NCBI GenBank assembly: GCA_029263415.1
Contig: JAJCXN010000051.1
Location: 1-64,000 of the forward strand
DNA from: Acidobacteriota bacterium
GTDB lineage: Bacteria; Acidobacteriota; Thermoanaerobaculia; Multivoradales; Multivoraceae
Direction: 5' to 3'
DNA length: 64,000 nucleotides
Both the position numbers and the translations under genes were made by a program. This document shows, piece by piece, positions 27,837 to 37,281 of this stretch; position 1 is the first letter of the stretch, and every line of letters starts with the position of its first letter. Under the pieces are notes generated by a model. The model worked only from the letters and a program-made list of their open reading frames with translations, did no database searches and had not been told where the DNA came from.

Positions 27837-29501
27837 ATGACTGAAGCAACCACGCCACCGTCCATTCGCTCTCCAACCGGCACCAAGCTCTCCGCTAAGA
27901 GCTGGTTGACCGAAGCCCCGCTGCGAATGCTAATGAACAACCTCGATCCTGAGGTAGCTGAGAACCCGGCCGAACTGGTGGTCTACGGCGGCATCGGCAA
28001 GGCCGCGCGCACCTGGCCTGACTACCATCGCATTGTTGAGAGCCTGCGATCGCTCGAGAGCGATGAAACGCTCCTGGTCCAGTCTGGCAAACCGGTAGGC
28101 ATCTTCCGCACACACCAAGATGCACCACGCGTGCTGATCGCAAACTCCAACCTGGTGCCGCACTGGGGCAACTGGGAAACCTTTCACCAGCTCGACCGAC
28201 TGGGCTTGATGATGTACGGCCAGATGACTGCGGGCTCGTGGATCTACATTGGTTCGCAAGGCATCGTCCAGGGCACCTACGAGACCTTCGCGGAGATGGG
28301 TCGGCGACACTTCGGCGGCAGTCTCAAAGGCAAGTGGGTCTTGACCGCCGGTCTCGGTGGGATGGGTGGCGCGCAGCCGCTCGCAGCTACCATGGCGGGA
28401 GCGTCGATGATCGCTATCGAGTGCCAACCCAGCAGCATCGAGATGCGACTGCGCACGCGCTACCTTGACCAGCGCGCGGCCTCCATGGAGGAGGCGTTGG
28501 CGATCGTCGAAGCGGCGCATGCTGAAGGGCGCGCGGTGTCCGTGGGAGTGCTCGGCAACGCCGCTGAGATGGTGCCCGCTCTGGTTAAGAGCGGAATCCG
28601 CCCGGATATCGTCACCGACCAGACCTCCGCTCACGATCCCGTCAACGGCTATTTGCCGGCCGGCTGGTCGCTCGAGGAATGGATGGACGCGCGCGCCAAC
28701 GATCCAAAGAAGGTCGAGGCTGCTGCTCGCGCTTCAATGCGAACGCACGTTGAAGCGATGGTCGCGCTTCACGAAGAAGGCATACCGACAGTCGACTACG
28801 GCAACAACATCCGCCAGGTGGCTTTCGAGGAAGGCTTCGAGAACGCCTTTGCCTACCCCGGCTTTGTGCCCGCCTACATCAGGCCGCTGTTCTGCCGCGG
28901 CATCGGCCCTTTTCGTTGGGTAGCGCTCTCAGGAGACCCGGAAGACATCTATCGCACCGACGCCAAAGTGAAAGAGCTGATCCCTGATGATCAGCACCTG
29001 CACAACTGGCTCGATATGGCCAGGGAACGCATTGCGTTTCAGGGCCTGCCTGCTCGGATCTGCTGGGTCGGTCTTGGCCAACGGCATCGGCGCGGCCTCG
29101 CCTTCAACGAGATGGTTCGCAACGGGGAACTCTCGGCACCAGTGGTGATTGGTCGTGACCACCTCGACTCAGGTTCGGTAGCAAGCCCCAACCGTGAGAC
29201 CGAGGCGATGAAGGACGGTTCCGATGTCGTCTCCGATTGGCCGCTCCTTAACGCTCTCTTGAATACCGCCTCGGGCGCCACCTGGGTGTCGCTTCACCAT
29301 GGCGGTGGTGTTGGTATTGGCTACTCGCAACATGCAGGAATGGTCATCGTCTGCGACGGCAGCGAGGACGCTGACCGCAGGCTCGAGCGGGTCTTGTGGA
29401 ACGATCCCGCATCAGGCGTTATGCGCCACGCCGACGCCGGCTACGAAGATGCGATCGAGTGCGCCCGCGAGTTCGACCTCAAGCTCCCGAGCATCGAGTG
29501 A
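27837..29501 (+). CDS. hutU: Urocanate hydratase (urocanase)
   Basis: This is a 554-residue NAD-dependent enzyme that converts urocanate to imidazolonepropionate. Family segments are [19 protein letters not shown] near residue 45, [12 protein letters not shown] and [14 protein letters not shown]. The NAD-binding [12 protein letters not shown] lies near 178, and near the C-terminus comes the segment [17 protein letters not shown]. It is the last gene of the hutI-hutC-hutU arm, 49 nt after hutC. Its stop is only 4 nt from the stop of the convergent ADOP permease. Confidence 0.96.
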   Translation: MTEATTPPSIRSPTGTKLSAKSWLTEAPLRMLMNNLDPEVAENPAELVVYGGIGKAARTWPDYHRIVESLRSLESDETLLVQSGKPVGIFRTHQDAPRVLIANSNLVPHWGNWETFHQLDRLGLMMYGQMTAGSWIYIGSQGIVQGTYETFAEMGRRHFGGSLKGKWVLTAGLGGMGGAQPLAATMAGASMIAIECQPSSIEMRLRTRYLDQRAASMEEALAIVEAAHAEGRAVSVGVLGNAAEMVPALVKSGIRPDIVTDQTSAHDPVNGYLPAGWSLEEWMDARANDPKKVEAAARASMRTHVEAMVALHEEGIPTVDYGNNIRQVAFEEGFENAFAYPGFVPAYIRPLFCRGIGPFRWVALSGDPEDIYRTDAKVKELIPDDQHLHNWLDMARERIAFQGLPARICWVGLGQRHRRGLAFNEMVRNGELSAPVVIGRDHLDSGSVASPNRETEAMKDGSDVVSDWPLLNALLNTASGATWVSLHHGGGVGIGYSQHAGMVIVCDGSEDADRRLERVLWNDPASGVMRHADAGYEDAIECAREFDLKLPSIE

Positions 29502-29505
29502 AGTT

Positions 29506-31989
29506 TTAGCCTCTCAGCGCGGTGGTCGGCTCCACTTTGGTCGCCCGCAACGCTGGCAGCAGCGAGGCGAACCCACCGACCCCGAACACAGCGAGAGCGG
29601 CCAGTCCAAGGGTCATCGCATCCTGCGGCGCCGTGCCATAGAGAAACGCCTCGAGCACGCGGCCGAATAGGACGGTGCCTGCAATGCCAACCGCCACGCC
29701 GGTTGCAGCGAGTAGCAGGCCTTGGCGCCACACTAAGAACACCACCTTGGCAGGCTCAGCGCCCAGCGCTACGCGCACCCCAATCTCGCGTTTGCGTTGA
29801 CCAACGGTATAGGCGATCAACCCGCCGAGACCGACAGCAGCGACCAAGAGCGAGATGGCTGCGAACACGCTTAGCAGTTGCCCAACGGTCCGTGGTGAAG
29901 CGGTCAGCTCGCGACGTGCCGCCGCCACCGTCGAAAATTGGTCGATTGGCTGCTCGGGATCAACGCTCTGCACGGTCTCGGCAGCGATCCGCTGCAAGGC
30001 AGTGGCTCCAGTACCCACGGCACCTTGAATCACCAAAGTGCCGGCGAGTCCGTTCTGGCGGAGCGGCGTGTAGACGGCGGGAGTGGCTTCCTCATCGAGC
30101 TCATGTCGCACATTCGACACAACACCGACGATCCTCCACCAGTTGGCGCCGTTGTCCATAGACAGCCGCCGGCCAACCGGCTCGAGGCCTTGCAAGAAGA
30201 GGTCGCGGGTGGCTTGATTGATGATCACCACGCGATCGTAGGAGCCCGGGTTTCCAAGACCGGACACCACCGCGGTGCCGTCGCTACTGGTCATGTCGTC
30301 ACTAGCCTCGAAACCACGACCCTCGATCTGCCGAATGCCGAGCACGTTGAAGTATCCGATGCTGGCAGTGCGCGGCGCCACTTGAGCAGCGGCCTCGCCC
30401 TCCTGCGGCGGCAGTCCTTCGACCACCATCCCCTGCAGAAACGGCGACTGGCCGTCCATGGGGCGGCTACTTCCGAACGCAGCTTGGGCTACCCCCGGAT
30501 GCTCGTTGAGCTTTTGCAGAACCGACTGGTAGAGCGGTTGAGCCGCTGAAGGTGTCGGGTAGCGACTCCAGTTGAGCGACAGTCGTGCGGTGAGCACTTC
30601 TTCTGCTTGAACTCCGGTGTCTTCTGTCTGCAGCAGGTAGAGGCTCTTCATCAAGAGCCCGGTGCCGGCCAACAGCAGAACAGCGACTGCCACCTGAGCG
30701 ATGATCAGACCGCCGCGAACCAAACCTGCTCGACGACCACCCATGGCGCGGGTGCCCTCGCGCAGAGCGCTGAATCCACCAGTGCGCGAGATCTCTTGGA
30801 TCAAGGTCACGCCCACCGCCACCACAACGGCGGCCAGACATGCGAAGGCAAGAACCCAGCCATTAAGGGTGGCTGTTTCAGCGCGCGGTGTGTAGCGCGC
30901 AAGAAACGCGCGCAGGAGACCGAGTGAGAGCACCGCAACCAAGACCGCCGCGACGGCGCCGAAGCCTGAGATGATCAAACTCTCCGCAAGGTTCTTACGG
31001 ATCAGCCGCAGGCGACTCGCACCCATCGCTGAACGCACCGACTGCTCGGTAGCGGTGCGCATGCCGCGCACCACCAGCAGGTTGGCCACACTCGAACACG
31101 CGAGGACCATCAGCAGGCCCGCTGCGATCCCCAGCATCCACAACGCGCTACGCGATTCACTCACCAACGCTTCGGTCAGTTTGACGGGCTCGATGTCGTA
31201 GCCGGAGCCAGGTCGATAGGTGTCGGGGTTCTCTTGCGCAAAGACCGACGCAATTCGACCAAGGTCAGCAGAAGCGCCGTCCACCTGCTGCCCCTTGTCG
31301 AGGCGACCGAAGGCGGTGAGAGCACGAAAGGCACTTCGATTCTCTTCCTTGCGTAGCGCTGCCCCGGCCCGGAACGGACACGCAGAGGTCGGCATATAGA
31401 CATCGTGCTCTTGAGGGAACTGAGGGATCGGCGGCAACACACCCACCACCGTGTGCGAGCGGTTGTTCATCTCAAAGACCTTGCCTAACACCGACTCGTC
31501 TGCGCCGAACTCCTCAACAAAGTACGGATGACTCAGTACCAAGACCGCCTCTGCCCCGGTGGCATCGTCTGATTCCAAGAACGAACGACCATGCGCTGGT
31601 GTCACCCCCAGCACGTCGAAGAATTCGGCCGTGACCACCCCGGTCGAAACGCGCCCTGCGGCGCCATGCCCTAACAGAGTGAACGTCATCGAGTGGTGCT
31701 CGACCACTCCTGAAAGCGCCGCACTCTGCTCGCGTAGTTCTTCGACCTCTTTGATGGAGAAGGGCACGTTGCCATTGGCATTGCCGTTGCCGTCGTTCTC
31801 CACCGATTGACGCAGCAACACCAACTCATCACCGTCGGTGTAAGGCAACGGCGCCAGCAGCACCCCTTGGATCAAACTGAACACGGCGACTGTTGCGCCA
31901 AGGCCTAACCCAAGAATCACGGCAGAGGTGAGCAGTAGGGTCGGCTTGCGCAGGAGTGAGCGAAGAGCGAGTCGGAGGTCGTTCAGCAT
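29506..31989 (-). CDS. ADOP-type ABC transporter permease (MacB core plus FtsX domains)
   Basis: This is an 827-residue permease of the Acidobacteria-expanded 'ADOP' type. I chose the ATG at 31989 (GGGA 7 nt upstream). The protein opens with DLRLALRSLLRKPTLL, the typical start, then a first helix at about 18-38. A MacB-like periplasmic core occupies 50-265 (SGVVEHHSMTFTL, VTAEFFDVLGVTPAHGRSF, VVGVLPP). A first FtsX three-helix domain lies at about 275-400. A second periplasmic core follows, then the last FtsX domain with the family's QRKREIGVRVALGAEP near 740. No ATPase gene is adjacent, the usual 'orphan' state of this group. It is divergent from the blaI-like gene across 123 nt. Confidence 0.92.
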   Translation of the reverse strand: MLNDLRLALRSLLRKPTLLLTSAVILGLGLGATVAVFSLIQGVLLAPLPYTDGDELVLLRQSVENDGNGNANGNVPFSIKEVEELREQSAALSGVVEHHSMTFTLLGHGAAGRVSTGVVTAEFFDVLGVTPAHGRSFLESDDATGAEAVLVLSHPYFVEEFGADESVLGKVFEMNNRSHTVVGVLPPIPQFPQEHDVYMPTSACPFRAGAALRKEENRSAFRALTAFGRLDKGQQVDGASADLGRIASVFAQENPDTYRPGSGYDIEPVKLTEALVSESRSALWMLGIAAGLLMVLACSSVANLLVVRGMRTATEQSVRSAMGASRLRLIRKNLAESLIISGFGAVAAVLVAVLSLGLLRAFLARYTPRAETATLNGWVLAFACLAAVVVAVGVTLIQEISRTGGFSALREGTRAMGGRRAGLVRGGLIIAQVAVAVLLLAGTGLLMKSLYLLQTEDTGVQAEEVLTARLSLNWSRYPTPSAAQPLYQSVLQKLNEHPGVAQAAFGSSRPMDGQSPFLQGMVVEGLPPQEGEAAAQVAPRTASIGYFNVLGIRQIEGRGFEASDDMTSSDGTAVVSGLGNPGSYDRVVIINQATRDLFLQGLEPVGRRLSMDNGANWWRIVGVVSNVRHELDEEATPAVYTPLRQNGLAGTLVIQGAVGTGATALQRIAAETVQSVDPEQPIDQFSTVAAARRELTASPRTVGQLLSVFAAISLLVAAVGLGGLIAYTVGQRKREIGVRVALGAEPAKVVFLVWRQGLLLAATGVAVGIAGTVLFGRVLEAFLYGTAPQDAMTLGLAALAVFGVGGFASLLPALRATKVEPTTALRG

Positions 31990-32077
31990 GTGCGATTCCC
32001 AGAATTGTTGTTCCACCCCAAGGTACGAGCAAAGCCGTTGGTGTGTTTCTGACCCGAGGCAACTACGAAGACCTTCG

Positions 32078-32109
32078 TTGACAAACTACGACACTCTTCG
32101 TAGAGTGTC
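32078..32109 (+). promoter_or_regulatory. blaI-like promoter with operator over the -10, leaderless spacing
   Basis: TTGACA (32078-32083), a 17-nt spacer and TAGAGT (32101-32106) form a good sigma-70 promoter. The -10 ends 6 nt before the ATG at 32113, so the transcript should start at the start codon. The inverted repeat GACACTC-TTCGTA-GAGTGTC (32090-32109) covers the -10. A wider dyad CTACGAAG (32063) with CTTCGTAG (32096) may extend control to the divergent permease gene. Confidence 0.7.
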
Positions 32110-32112
32110 TTC

Positions 32113-32544
32113 ATGACCACTTCACCGGAGCCTCCACGACCGACCGAAACTGAACTGCGTTTGCTCAAAGTGCTCTGGCAGCACGAACCCAGTGGACCTC
32201 TCTCCGTGCGTGATGTCCTGGGCCACCTCGATAGCGACGTCGGCTACACCACAGTGCTCAAGATCCTCCAGATCATGTTCGCCAAGGGCCTGGTGGTGCG
32301 TGATGAGTCTGAGCGCTCTCACCGATACGCAGCCGCCTTGCCGCGCATTGCCGTCGAGGGAGGACTGCTTGGCGATCTGCTCCAGCGGCTGTTCGACGGT
32401 TCGGCTACTCAGCTCGTTCAAGCGGCACTCGACACCGAGCACATCGACGCAGACGAACTCGCCGACATTGAGCGGCTCATCCGCAACGCGCGCCGGCGCT
32501 CGCAGAACAAGGACACTCGCAGCCCGAAGGAGAACGACCAGTGA
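32113..32544 (+). CDS. BlaI/MecI-family transcriptional repressor
   Basis: This is a 143-residue winged-helix repressor. Residues about 8-80 match the BlaI fold: PTETELRLLKVLWQ, PLSVRDVLGHL, VGYTTVLKILQIMFAKGLV, then RYAAALPR with the usual end of the wing. The C-terminal helices (about 88-130) form the dimer region cut by the partner protease in the family. It overlaps the M56 gene by 4 nt (GTGA), the standard BlaI-BlaR pair arrangement. The dyad over its own -10 suggests autoregulation. Confidence 0.92.
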   Translation: MTTSPEPPRPTETELRLLKVLWQHEPSGPLSVRDVLGHLDSDVGYTTVLKILQIMFAKGLVVRDESERSHRYAAALPRIAVEGGLLGDLLQRLFDGSATQLVQAALDTEHIDADELADIERLIRNARRRSQNKDTRSPKENDQ

Positions 32545-34460
32545 ATGCTTTGACAGCCCTCCCAATCGACCTGGCCGCCACTCTCGACGCGATCGGAAGC
32601 GCCCTGATCGGTTCGCTATGGCAGATCAGTGTCGTGGGATTGATTTACCTGCTCGCAAAGCGCATTTGGAGAAAGCCAGCGGCGCGTCATCTTCTGGGTA
32701 CTGCTTGCTTGCTTGCCGCAACAACTTGGCCGGCGGCGAACTTCGTCAGTGAATTGAGCCGCCCTCCTTCCCAACCACGGTCGCTTGCGCAGGTTGAGAT
32801 GAGCCCAGCATCCCAAACAATCGCAACTGACGCCGCACAATCGCCGGGTCAGCTCGCGCGCCAAGACCGGAGCCAAGGATCCACCGCAGCGTTGGTGAGA
32901 ATCTCATCCGCCTGCCTCTGGCTCATCGGAGCCAGCTTGATGGTCGGCCGCCTCGTGCTGGGCCTGCTTCACCTACGCAGATTGCAACGCCCGCCAATTG
33001 CTGAGGCGTTTGTGCATGCCACCCGACGCCTCGAACATCGTCTTGCAACGCTCGCCCAGTCAGTGGGACTTGCGGCCCGGCACCATCGCATTCGCCTGCG
33101 TGTTGTCGGCCAACAACTCGGCCCATGCACTTTCGGCCTGTTGCGCGCCACTGTCTTGGTGCCAATGTCAGCGTGCACTGGTTTGCCCGCCGCGCAGCTC
33201 GATGCCATCTTGCTCCACGAACTCGCTCACATCCGGCGCCACGACGCTTGGTTCGCCACCCTCCAGGCGGTGCTCGATTGCGTCTTGTTCTTTCATCCGG
33301 TTGCTCGCTGGATCTCTCGCGACACCACTCTCGCGCGCGAACAAGCGTGCGACGACCTGGTGATCAATGCAGAGCCCCTCACGGACCGAACCAACTACGC
33401 CGAAGCCCTACTTGGGCTCGCCCACCTTCGGCAGATCCACCCCTCTTCTGCCGCCCAGGGCAGCCGCCTGCAAGCGCGCGTCCGCCGAATTCTGAACCTC
33501 AAGCCATCGGAGACTGCCATGTCGAGTCAACTGCCAAGCATCGCCCTACCGCTAACCGCCATCGCGCTTCTCGGTTTGCTAGCAACCGTCACGCCCGCCC
33601 TAGAACCTCAGCAGGTGGTCGCAGACATCCCCGCCCAAATCACCATCAGCGCAGAGGTGGTCTCGCTGAGCAACTCTGTGCTCGACGATTTCGGGTTTCA
33701 TCTTAGCCAAGGCCTTGATTCCAATCTCAAGTACGCGATCCTCACATCGGGCCAGCCCGAGCGACTCCGCGAGCACATCCTCGAGACGATCTCTGCGCCC
33801 ACGATCCTAACCGCCGTCGGTTCTCGAGCCGAGGTCCAAACGGGCATCGAGGATCCCACCAACTCCACCGAGTTCCGCAGGGAAGACGGACTTCCCACAA
33901 ATGCTCGCCTCGACCTCTCAATTCTGCCTTTGCGCGCTGTGGACGGTCTGATGATCGCCGATCTCACCTTCGCACTGCATCCGGCGGTCGGCACGATCCG
34001 GCGCTCCTACGCTGACCGCGGTTTTGAGGTGAACCTTCGAGACTTCGTCGTTCAAGAAGCTGCACCGCTCCTTCTGGTTGAGGCCGCTGATCCGGCGGAG
34101 AACAGACCGCTGATCGGTCTAATTCTGAACATTGACCTCGAACCTCAGACGAACTCACTCACAGACTTGTCGGACAGCAGTCGGGCAACAGTCTCGGTGC
34201 TTGACGCCGATCTGCTCGAAGCCTTGAAGACCATGAGCCGCGTCGCGCAGCTCGATCTGCTGATCGACGCAACTGCTGACTCCTTGCTCAATGCACCGCT
34301 GACCCTCCAGGCGGTCGCCGTACCTGTTCAACAACTCATCAGCGCCATACTGGATTTGAGCTGCTTGGAAGGGACGTTCGCCGAGGAGACTCTCGAGATT
34401 TATCCCAAGCCGGGCTGCGTACAGGGAGATAAGACCGAGATAGAGCGAGAGCGACGCTAG
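32541..34460 (+). CDS. M56 (BlaR1/MecR1-like) metallopeptidase fused to secretin-like and STN-like domains
   Basis: This is a 639-residue protein with a GTG start. Membrane helices lie at about 20-40, 50-66 and 124-146. The zinc motif HELAH is at 226-230, with a downstream acidic site REQACDD near 266-272. A further helix spans about 330-352. BlaR1 has a penicillin-binding sensor after this; here residues about 360-520 look like the beta-rich secretin core (ITISAEVVSLSNSVLDDFG, PTILTAVGSRAEVQTG, ALHPAVGTI). Residues about 535-615 look like an STN domain (LLEALKTMSRVAQLDLLID). The fusion suggests a sensor that binds an outer-membrane or secretin-type partner and then cleaves the BlaI-like repressor. 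The domain call is by pattern and moderately secure. Confidence 0.75.
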   Translation: MNALTALPIDLAATLDAIGSALIGSLWQISVVGLIYLLAKRIWRKPAARHLLGTACLLAATTWPAANFVSELSRPPSQPRSLAQVEMSPASQTIATDAAQSPGQLARQDRSQGSTAALVRISSACLWLIGASLMVGRLVLGLLHLRRLQRPPIAEAFVHATRRLEHRLATLAQSVGLAARHHRIRLRVVGQQLGPCTFGLLRATVLVPMSACTGLPAAQLDAILLHELAHIRRHDAWFATLQAVLDCVLFFHPVARWISRDTTLAREQACDDLVINAEPLTDRTNYAEALLGLAHLRQIHPSSAAQGSRLQARVRRILNLKPSETAMSSQLPSIALPLTAIALLGLLATVTPALEPQQVVADIPAQITISAEVVSLSNSVLDDFGFHLSQGLDSNLKYAILTSGQPERLREHILETISAPTILTAVGSRAEVQTGIEDPTNSTEFRREDGLPTNARLDLSILPLRAVDGLMIADLTFALHPAVGTIRRSYADRGFEVNLRDFVVQEAAPLLLVEAADPAENRPLIGLILNIDLEPQTNSLTDLSDSSRATVSVLDADLLEALKTMSRVAQLDLLIDATADSLLNAPLTLQAVAVPVQQLISAILDLSCLEGTFAEETLEIYPKPGCVQGDKTEIERERR

Positions 34461-34610
34461 CGGCGACCGCAATCGGTTCACAGGCTCCTAGCACCCGCCA
34501 AGTCCGCTTCTACGAGACGCCGATGCACCCACCTCGTACCGACACTGACTCATTCTTGCTGAGCCGCGCGGTCGCGATTTCAGCTCGTGCCGCTAAGGAA
34601 CTCGAACCAC

Positions 34611-35675
34611 CTAGTCATCAGGATGAAGCATGTAGAAGTCAAAGAACGGTTGCCGCTGCGGATCCACCAGTTCCACAACCTCTCGTGCGAGTTCCAGGCC
34701 ATGGTCTCCGTTGGTCAGGATCACGAGACCCAAGCCGCGGTTTGCATCAAAGAACGCAAGGCTCTTGAAACCCGGATTTGATCCCCAGTGAAACGCGGTT
34801 GGCGACTCAGCCCCGGTGTCTGACAACGACCATCCCAAACCCCAAGACAAGCCAAGCTCGGGTCTCACTGGCACCACACTCGTTGTCAGCTCTGCCCACT
34901 CCTCTGACGCTGCGGCCGCGAGCAGGAACCCTGCGTATCCGTTGGCACTTGCATGTAGAGAGCTACCAACATTGGCCGAGTGCGCTTCGGGCGACGCACC
35001 GCTGCTTTGCCTGAGAGGCCGTCCCTGGCGATCGTGGCCAGCAACAGCAAGCCCGCCTGGCGACCGCAAGTAGCTCAGACTTTCCAGCTTGGCGGGCTTG
35101 AAGAGCAGGTGGGAAGCGAGGAGATTGATGTCGTTGGAAGCGGCGTGTTCGACCAATCGTTGTAGCAAGGCGTAGCCGGTGCCGGAGTATCGCCAGTCCC
35201 CTTTCGAATCAAGGTCGACGCGGAGGCGATCCTGCTCTTCATCGAAAACCAGCCCACTCGTGTGCGAGAGCAACTGGGCCGAGGTCAGCGATCCAACTGC
35301 GGGAGGATAGCTGGAGTCCGGCGCCCAGGTCTCGATGTTGCCCATGAGAGGGAGCGCTTGAGCGGTCAAGAAGCGGTGCACAACGTGGGCGAAGACTGGC
35401 TTGCCCAGCGAAGCCGCTTGGAATGTCGTGCTCGCGGTGATTGGTGGGCCATCCTCGAAAGAGACTCCGAATCCCGCTGACCATTGAACGCTGGATTTGA
35501 CGGTGAGGGCGATGGCCATGCCTGGGACCGAATGCCGATCGAGAAGGGTGGGCATTGCCTGCTGGAGTTGCTCGATTCGACCTGCGTCCCAAGAACGCGA
35601 GGTATCCCGCGCCGGCTCCGCACAGCCGACGAGGTGGATCAGGAGCGCCACGATGATGGCTAGGCGCAACCTCAC
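34611..35675 (-). CDS. Lipoprotein serine hydrolase of the beta-lactamase (class C/S12) family
   Basis: The start is GTG at 35675, with GGAGG 7 nt upstream; this gives 354 residues and a lipoprotein signal (LRLAIIVALLIHLVGC, Cys18). The active-site Ser-x-x-Lys is SLGK in FQAASLGKPVFAHVV, and YSGTGYALL takes the place of the Tyr-x-Asn motif (Tyr present, Asn changed to Gly). HWGSNPGF in the C-terminal part takes the place of the His/Lys-x-Gly box. Many such proteins are D-alanyl peptidases or esterases, so antibiotic resistance should not be assumed. It sits convergent with the M56 gene and divergent from the GntR operon. Confidence 0.85.
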   Translation of the reverse strand: MRLRLAIIVALLIHLVGCAEPARDTSRSWDAGRIEQLQQAMPTLLDRHSVPGMAIALTVKSSVQWSAGFGVSFEDGPPITASTTFQAASLGKPVFAHVVHRFLTAQALPLMGNIETWAPDSSYPPAVGSLTSAQLLSHTSGLVFDEEQDRLRVDLDSKGDWRYSGTGYALLQRLVEHAASNDINLLASHLLFKPAKLESLSYLRSPGGLAVAGHDRQGRPLRQSSGASPEAHSANVGSSLHASANGYAGFLLAAAASEEWAELTTSVVPVRPELGLSWGLGWSLSDTGAESPTAFHWGSNPGFKSLAFFDANRGLGLVILTNGDHGLELAREVVELVDPQRQPFFDFYMLHPDD

Positions 35676-35876
35676 TCCCGCTCCTCCGCGATCAAGAGTC
35701 CTGAATGGGGTGACTAACGTCGAGGTTGCCGCGGCAGCCCTTCCAGAATCGCTCATTCGGTCGAGTACGCAGCACGGGAAAGAAGGTTCCTCTAAGGAGG
35801 GCCTTGAACCTCGAGCAATAGCCCGGGGCCGCTCGTCCGAATCACCCTGGGACGAAACAAGCCAATGAGCGGTGGG

Positions 35877-35912
35877 TTGACAGTATCGGTGTATCAGTAC
35901 TACGATACACCG
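35877..35912 (+). promoter_or_regulatory. gntR operon promoter with perfect 9-8-9 operator, leaderless spacing
   Basis: TTGACA (35877-35882), an 18-nt spacer and TACGAT (35901-35906) precede the ATG at 35913 by 6 nt. The perfect inverted repeat CGGTGTATC (35887-35895), 8 nt, GATACACCG (35904-35912) covers the -10 and abuts the start codon. The 8-nt spacer begins with the small palindrome AGTACT. This is a strong candidate site for the GntR protein encoded immediately after it. Confidence 0.8.
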
Positions 35913-36365
35913 ATGCAGCCGATTCACATCGACGCCAAGTCACCCGTCCCGATCTGGAGCCAGATCGAACAGCAGATCCGTCTGCTGGTCGCCCGCGGTG
36001 CACTCACTGCCGGGGCGCCCGTGCCCTCGGTGCGGGAGCTGGCGCGCGATCTAGTGGTGAACCCGGCGACGGTATCGAAGGCCTATCAACGCCTGACCGA
36101 GATGGAAGTGCTCGAAGTGCGGCGCGGCCAAGGCACGTTCGTCGCTGCGGGCGCTCCAGTCACCAATCAGCTCGCTGAACGCGAGGCCGAGAAGGCTGCG
36201 CGCGAACTGGTCGCAGTCGCGAAAGCGGCGGGCCTCAACCTGGGTGAGACGCGTGCCCTCTTGACCGACAGCTGGCGTTCGTTGCGAACTCCAGTGGCGA
36301 TCAAGTCCGCGGCCGCTCAGAAGGACACATCTCAGAAACCCCGAAGGAAGACCCCAAATGGATAA
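35913..36365 (+). CDS. GntR-family (YtrA-type) transcriptional regulator
   Basis: I chose the ATG at 35913, directly after the operator. The 150-residue protein has one GntR winged helix at about 10-78: SPVPIWSQIEQQIRLLVARGAL, PSVRELARDLVVNPATVSKAYQRL, GQGTFV. There is no UTRA or FadR effector domain, only a short helical tail (EREAEKAARELVAVAKAAGL). That is the YtrA subfamily layout, which usually controls adjacent ABC transporter genes. The stop overlaps the ABC ATPase start by 8 nt. Confidence 0.92.
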   Translation: MQPIHIDAKSPVPIWSQIEQQIRLLVARGALTAGAPVPSVRELARDLVVNPATVSKAYQRLTEMEVLEVRRGQGTFVAAGAPVTNQLAEREAEKAARELVAVAKAAGLNLGETRALLTDSWRSLRTPVAIKSAAAQKDTSQKPRRKTPNG

Positions 36366-37269
36366 CCCCACCGCCATCCATGTCGCCAACGCGAGCTATA
36401 CCTACGACGGCAAGAACCCCGCCTTCGACGACTTGTCGTTCACGGTAGAGCACGGTGACTTCTTCGCCCTTCTCGGTCGCAACGGAGCTGGCAAGTCGTC
36501 ATTGGTGAACTGCTTGATGGGCTTCTTTAGGCCTTCGACCGGCGCCGTCGATGTGCTCGGCCGCAACGTGTGGACGCACCGGCGCGACTTGATGAACGAC
36601 GTCGCCCTGGTTCCCGAGGTACCTAACGTACCGCCCACCATGAGCCCGCGCTCGGCTGCGCGGTTCTGCGATCGCTTGGGCCAGCGTGGTCGGTTCGACC
36701 ACGCTCTGTTTGGAGAACACCTAGAGCACGCCAACGTCAATCCCAGCAAAGCCTTTCGCACTCTTTCTCGGGGCCAAAAGAATCAAGTGACCCTGGCCCT
36801 GGCGCTCGCCGCTCGACCCAGGCTCCTGATCCTCGACGACCCCACCCTGGGCCTAGATGCTGTGGCGCGCAAGCGCACCTATCAAGCGCTGATTGAACAT
36901 CAGACTGAGCACGAGGTAACTCTGTTCATGACCACCCACGACCTAAGCGCCCTTGACGGCCTCGCGACCCACGTTGGGTTTCTCGACCACGGGCGCCTGA
37001 TCGAGTGCGACTCGGTGGTCGCACTCAAGGAGCGATATCGCATTGGTGCGGTTGGCGGTGAAACCAACGACTTTCCAGGCGATGTGGTGCGTCAGCACAC
37101 AACGTCCATCGGCAGGCGGGTGTTGATCGATCTCAGCGGATCAACGCGAGCCACCAACAGCGGATCCGCGATCCTCAGTGACGACGATTCAGAGTGGACA
37201 GCGCCGACCATCGAGGAACTCTTCGTTGCGTTGCTTGAAGGGTCTGATTCCAACTCACAGGCGGCTTAA
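36358..37269 (+). CDS. ABC transporter ATP-binding protein
   Basis: This is a 303-residue single ATPase domain. Walker A is GRNGAGKS at 40-47, the signature is LSRGQKNQ near 137, Walker B is LLILDDPTLGLD near 157, and the switch His is in FMTTHDLSAL. It resembles YtrB/CcmA-type exporters with ABC-2 permeases. Its C-terminal tail (about 225-303) is a separate beta-rich extension. It overlaps gntR by 8 nt and is followed 12 nt later by a membrane protein likely to be its permease. Confidence 0.93.
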   Translation: MDNPTAIHVANASYTYDGKNPAFDDLSFTVEHGDFFALLGRNGAGKSSLVNCLMGFFRPSTGAVDVLGRNVWTHRRDLMNDVALVPEVPNVPPTMSPRSAARFCDRLGQRGRFDHALFGEHLEHANVNPSKAFRTLSRGQKNQVTLALALAARPRLLILDDPTLGLDAVARKRTYQALIEHQTEHEVTLFMTTHDLSALDGLATHVGFLDHGRLIECDSVVALKERYRIGAVGGETNDFPGDVVRQHTTSIGRRVLIDLSGSTRATNSGSAILSDDDSEWTAPTIEELFVALLEGSDSNSQAA

Positions 37270-37281
37270 GGCGACCTCCAC

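Noticed and set aside
34611-35675. Beta-lactamase resistance gene under BlaI/BlaR control
   Set aside because: The Tyr-x-Asn and third-box motifs are changed, it is convergent with the M56 gene and it has its own start. A peptidase or esterase role is more likely.
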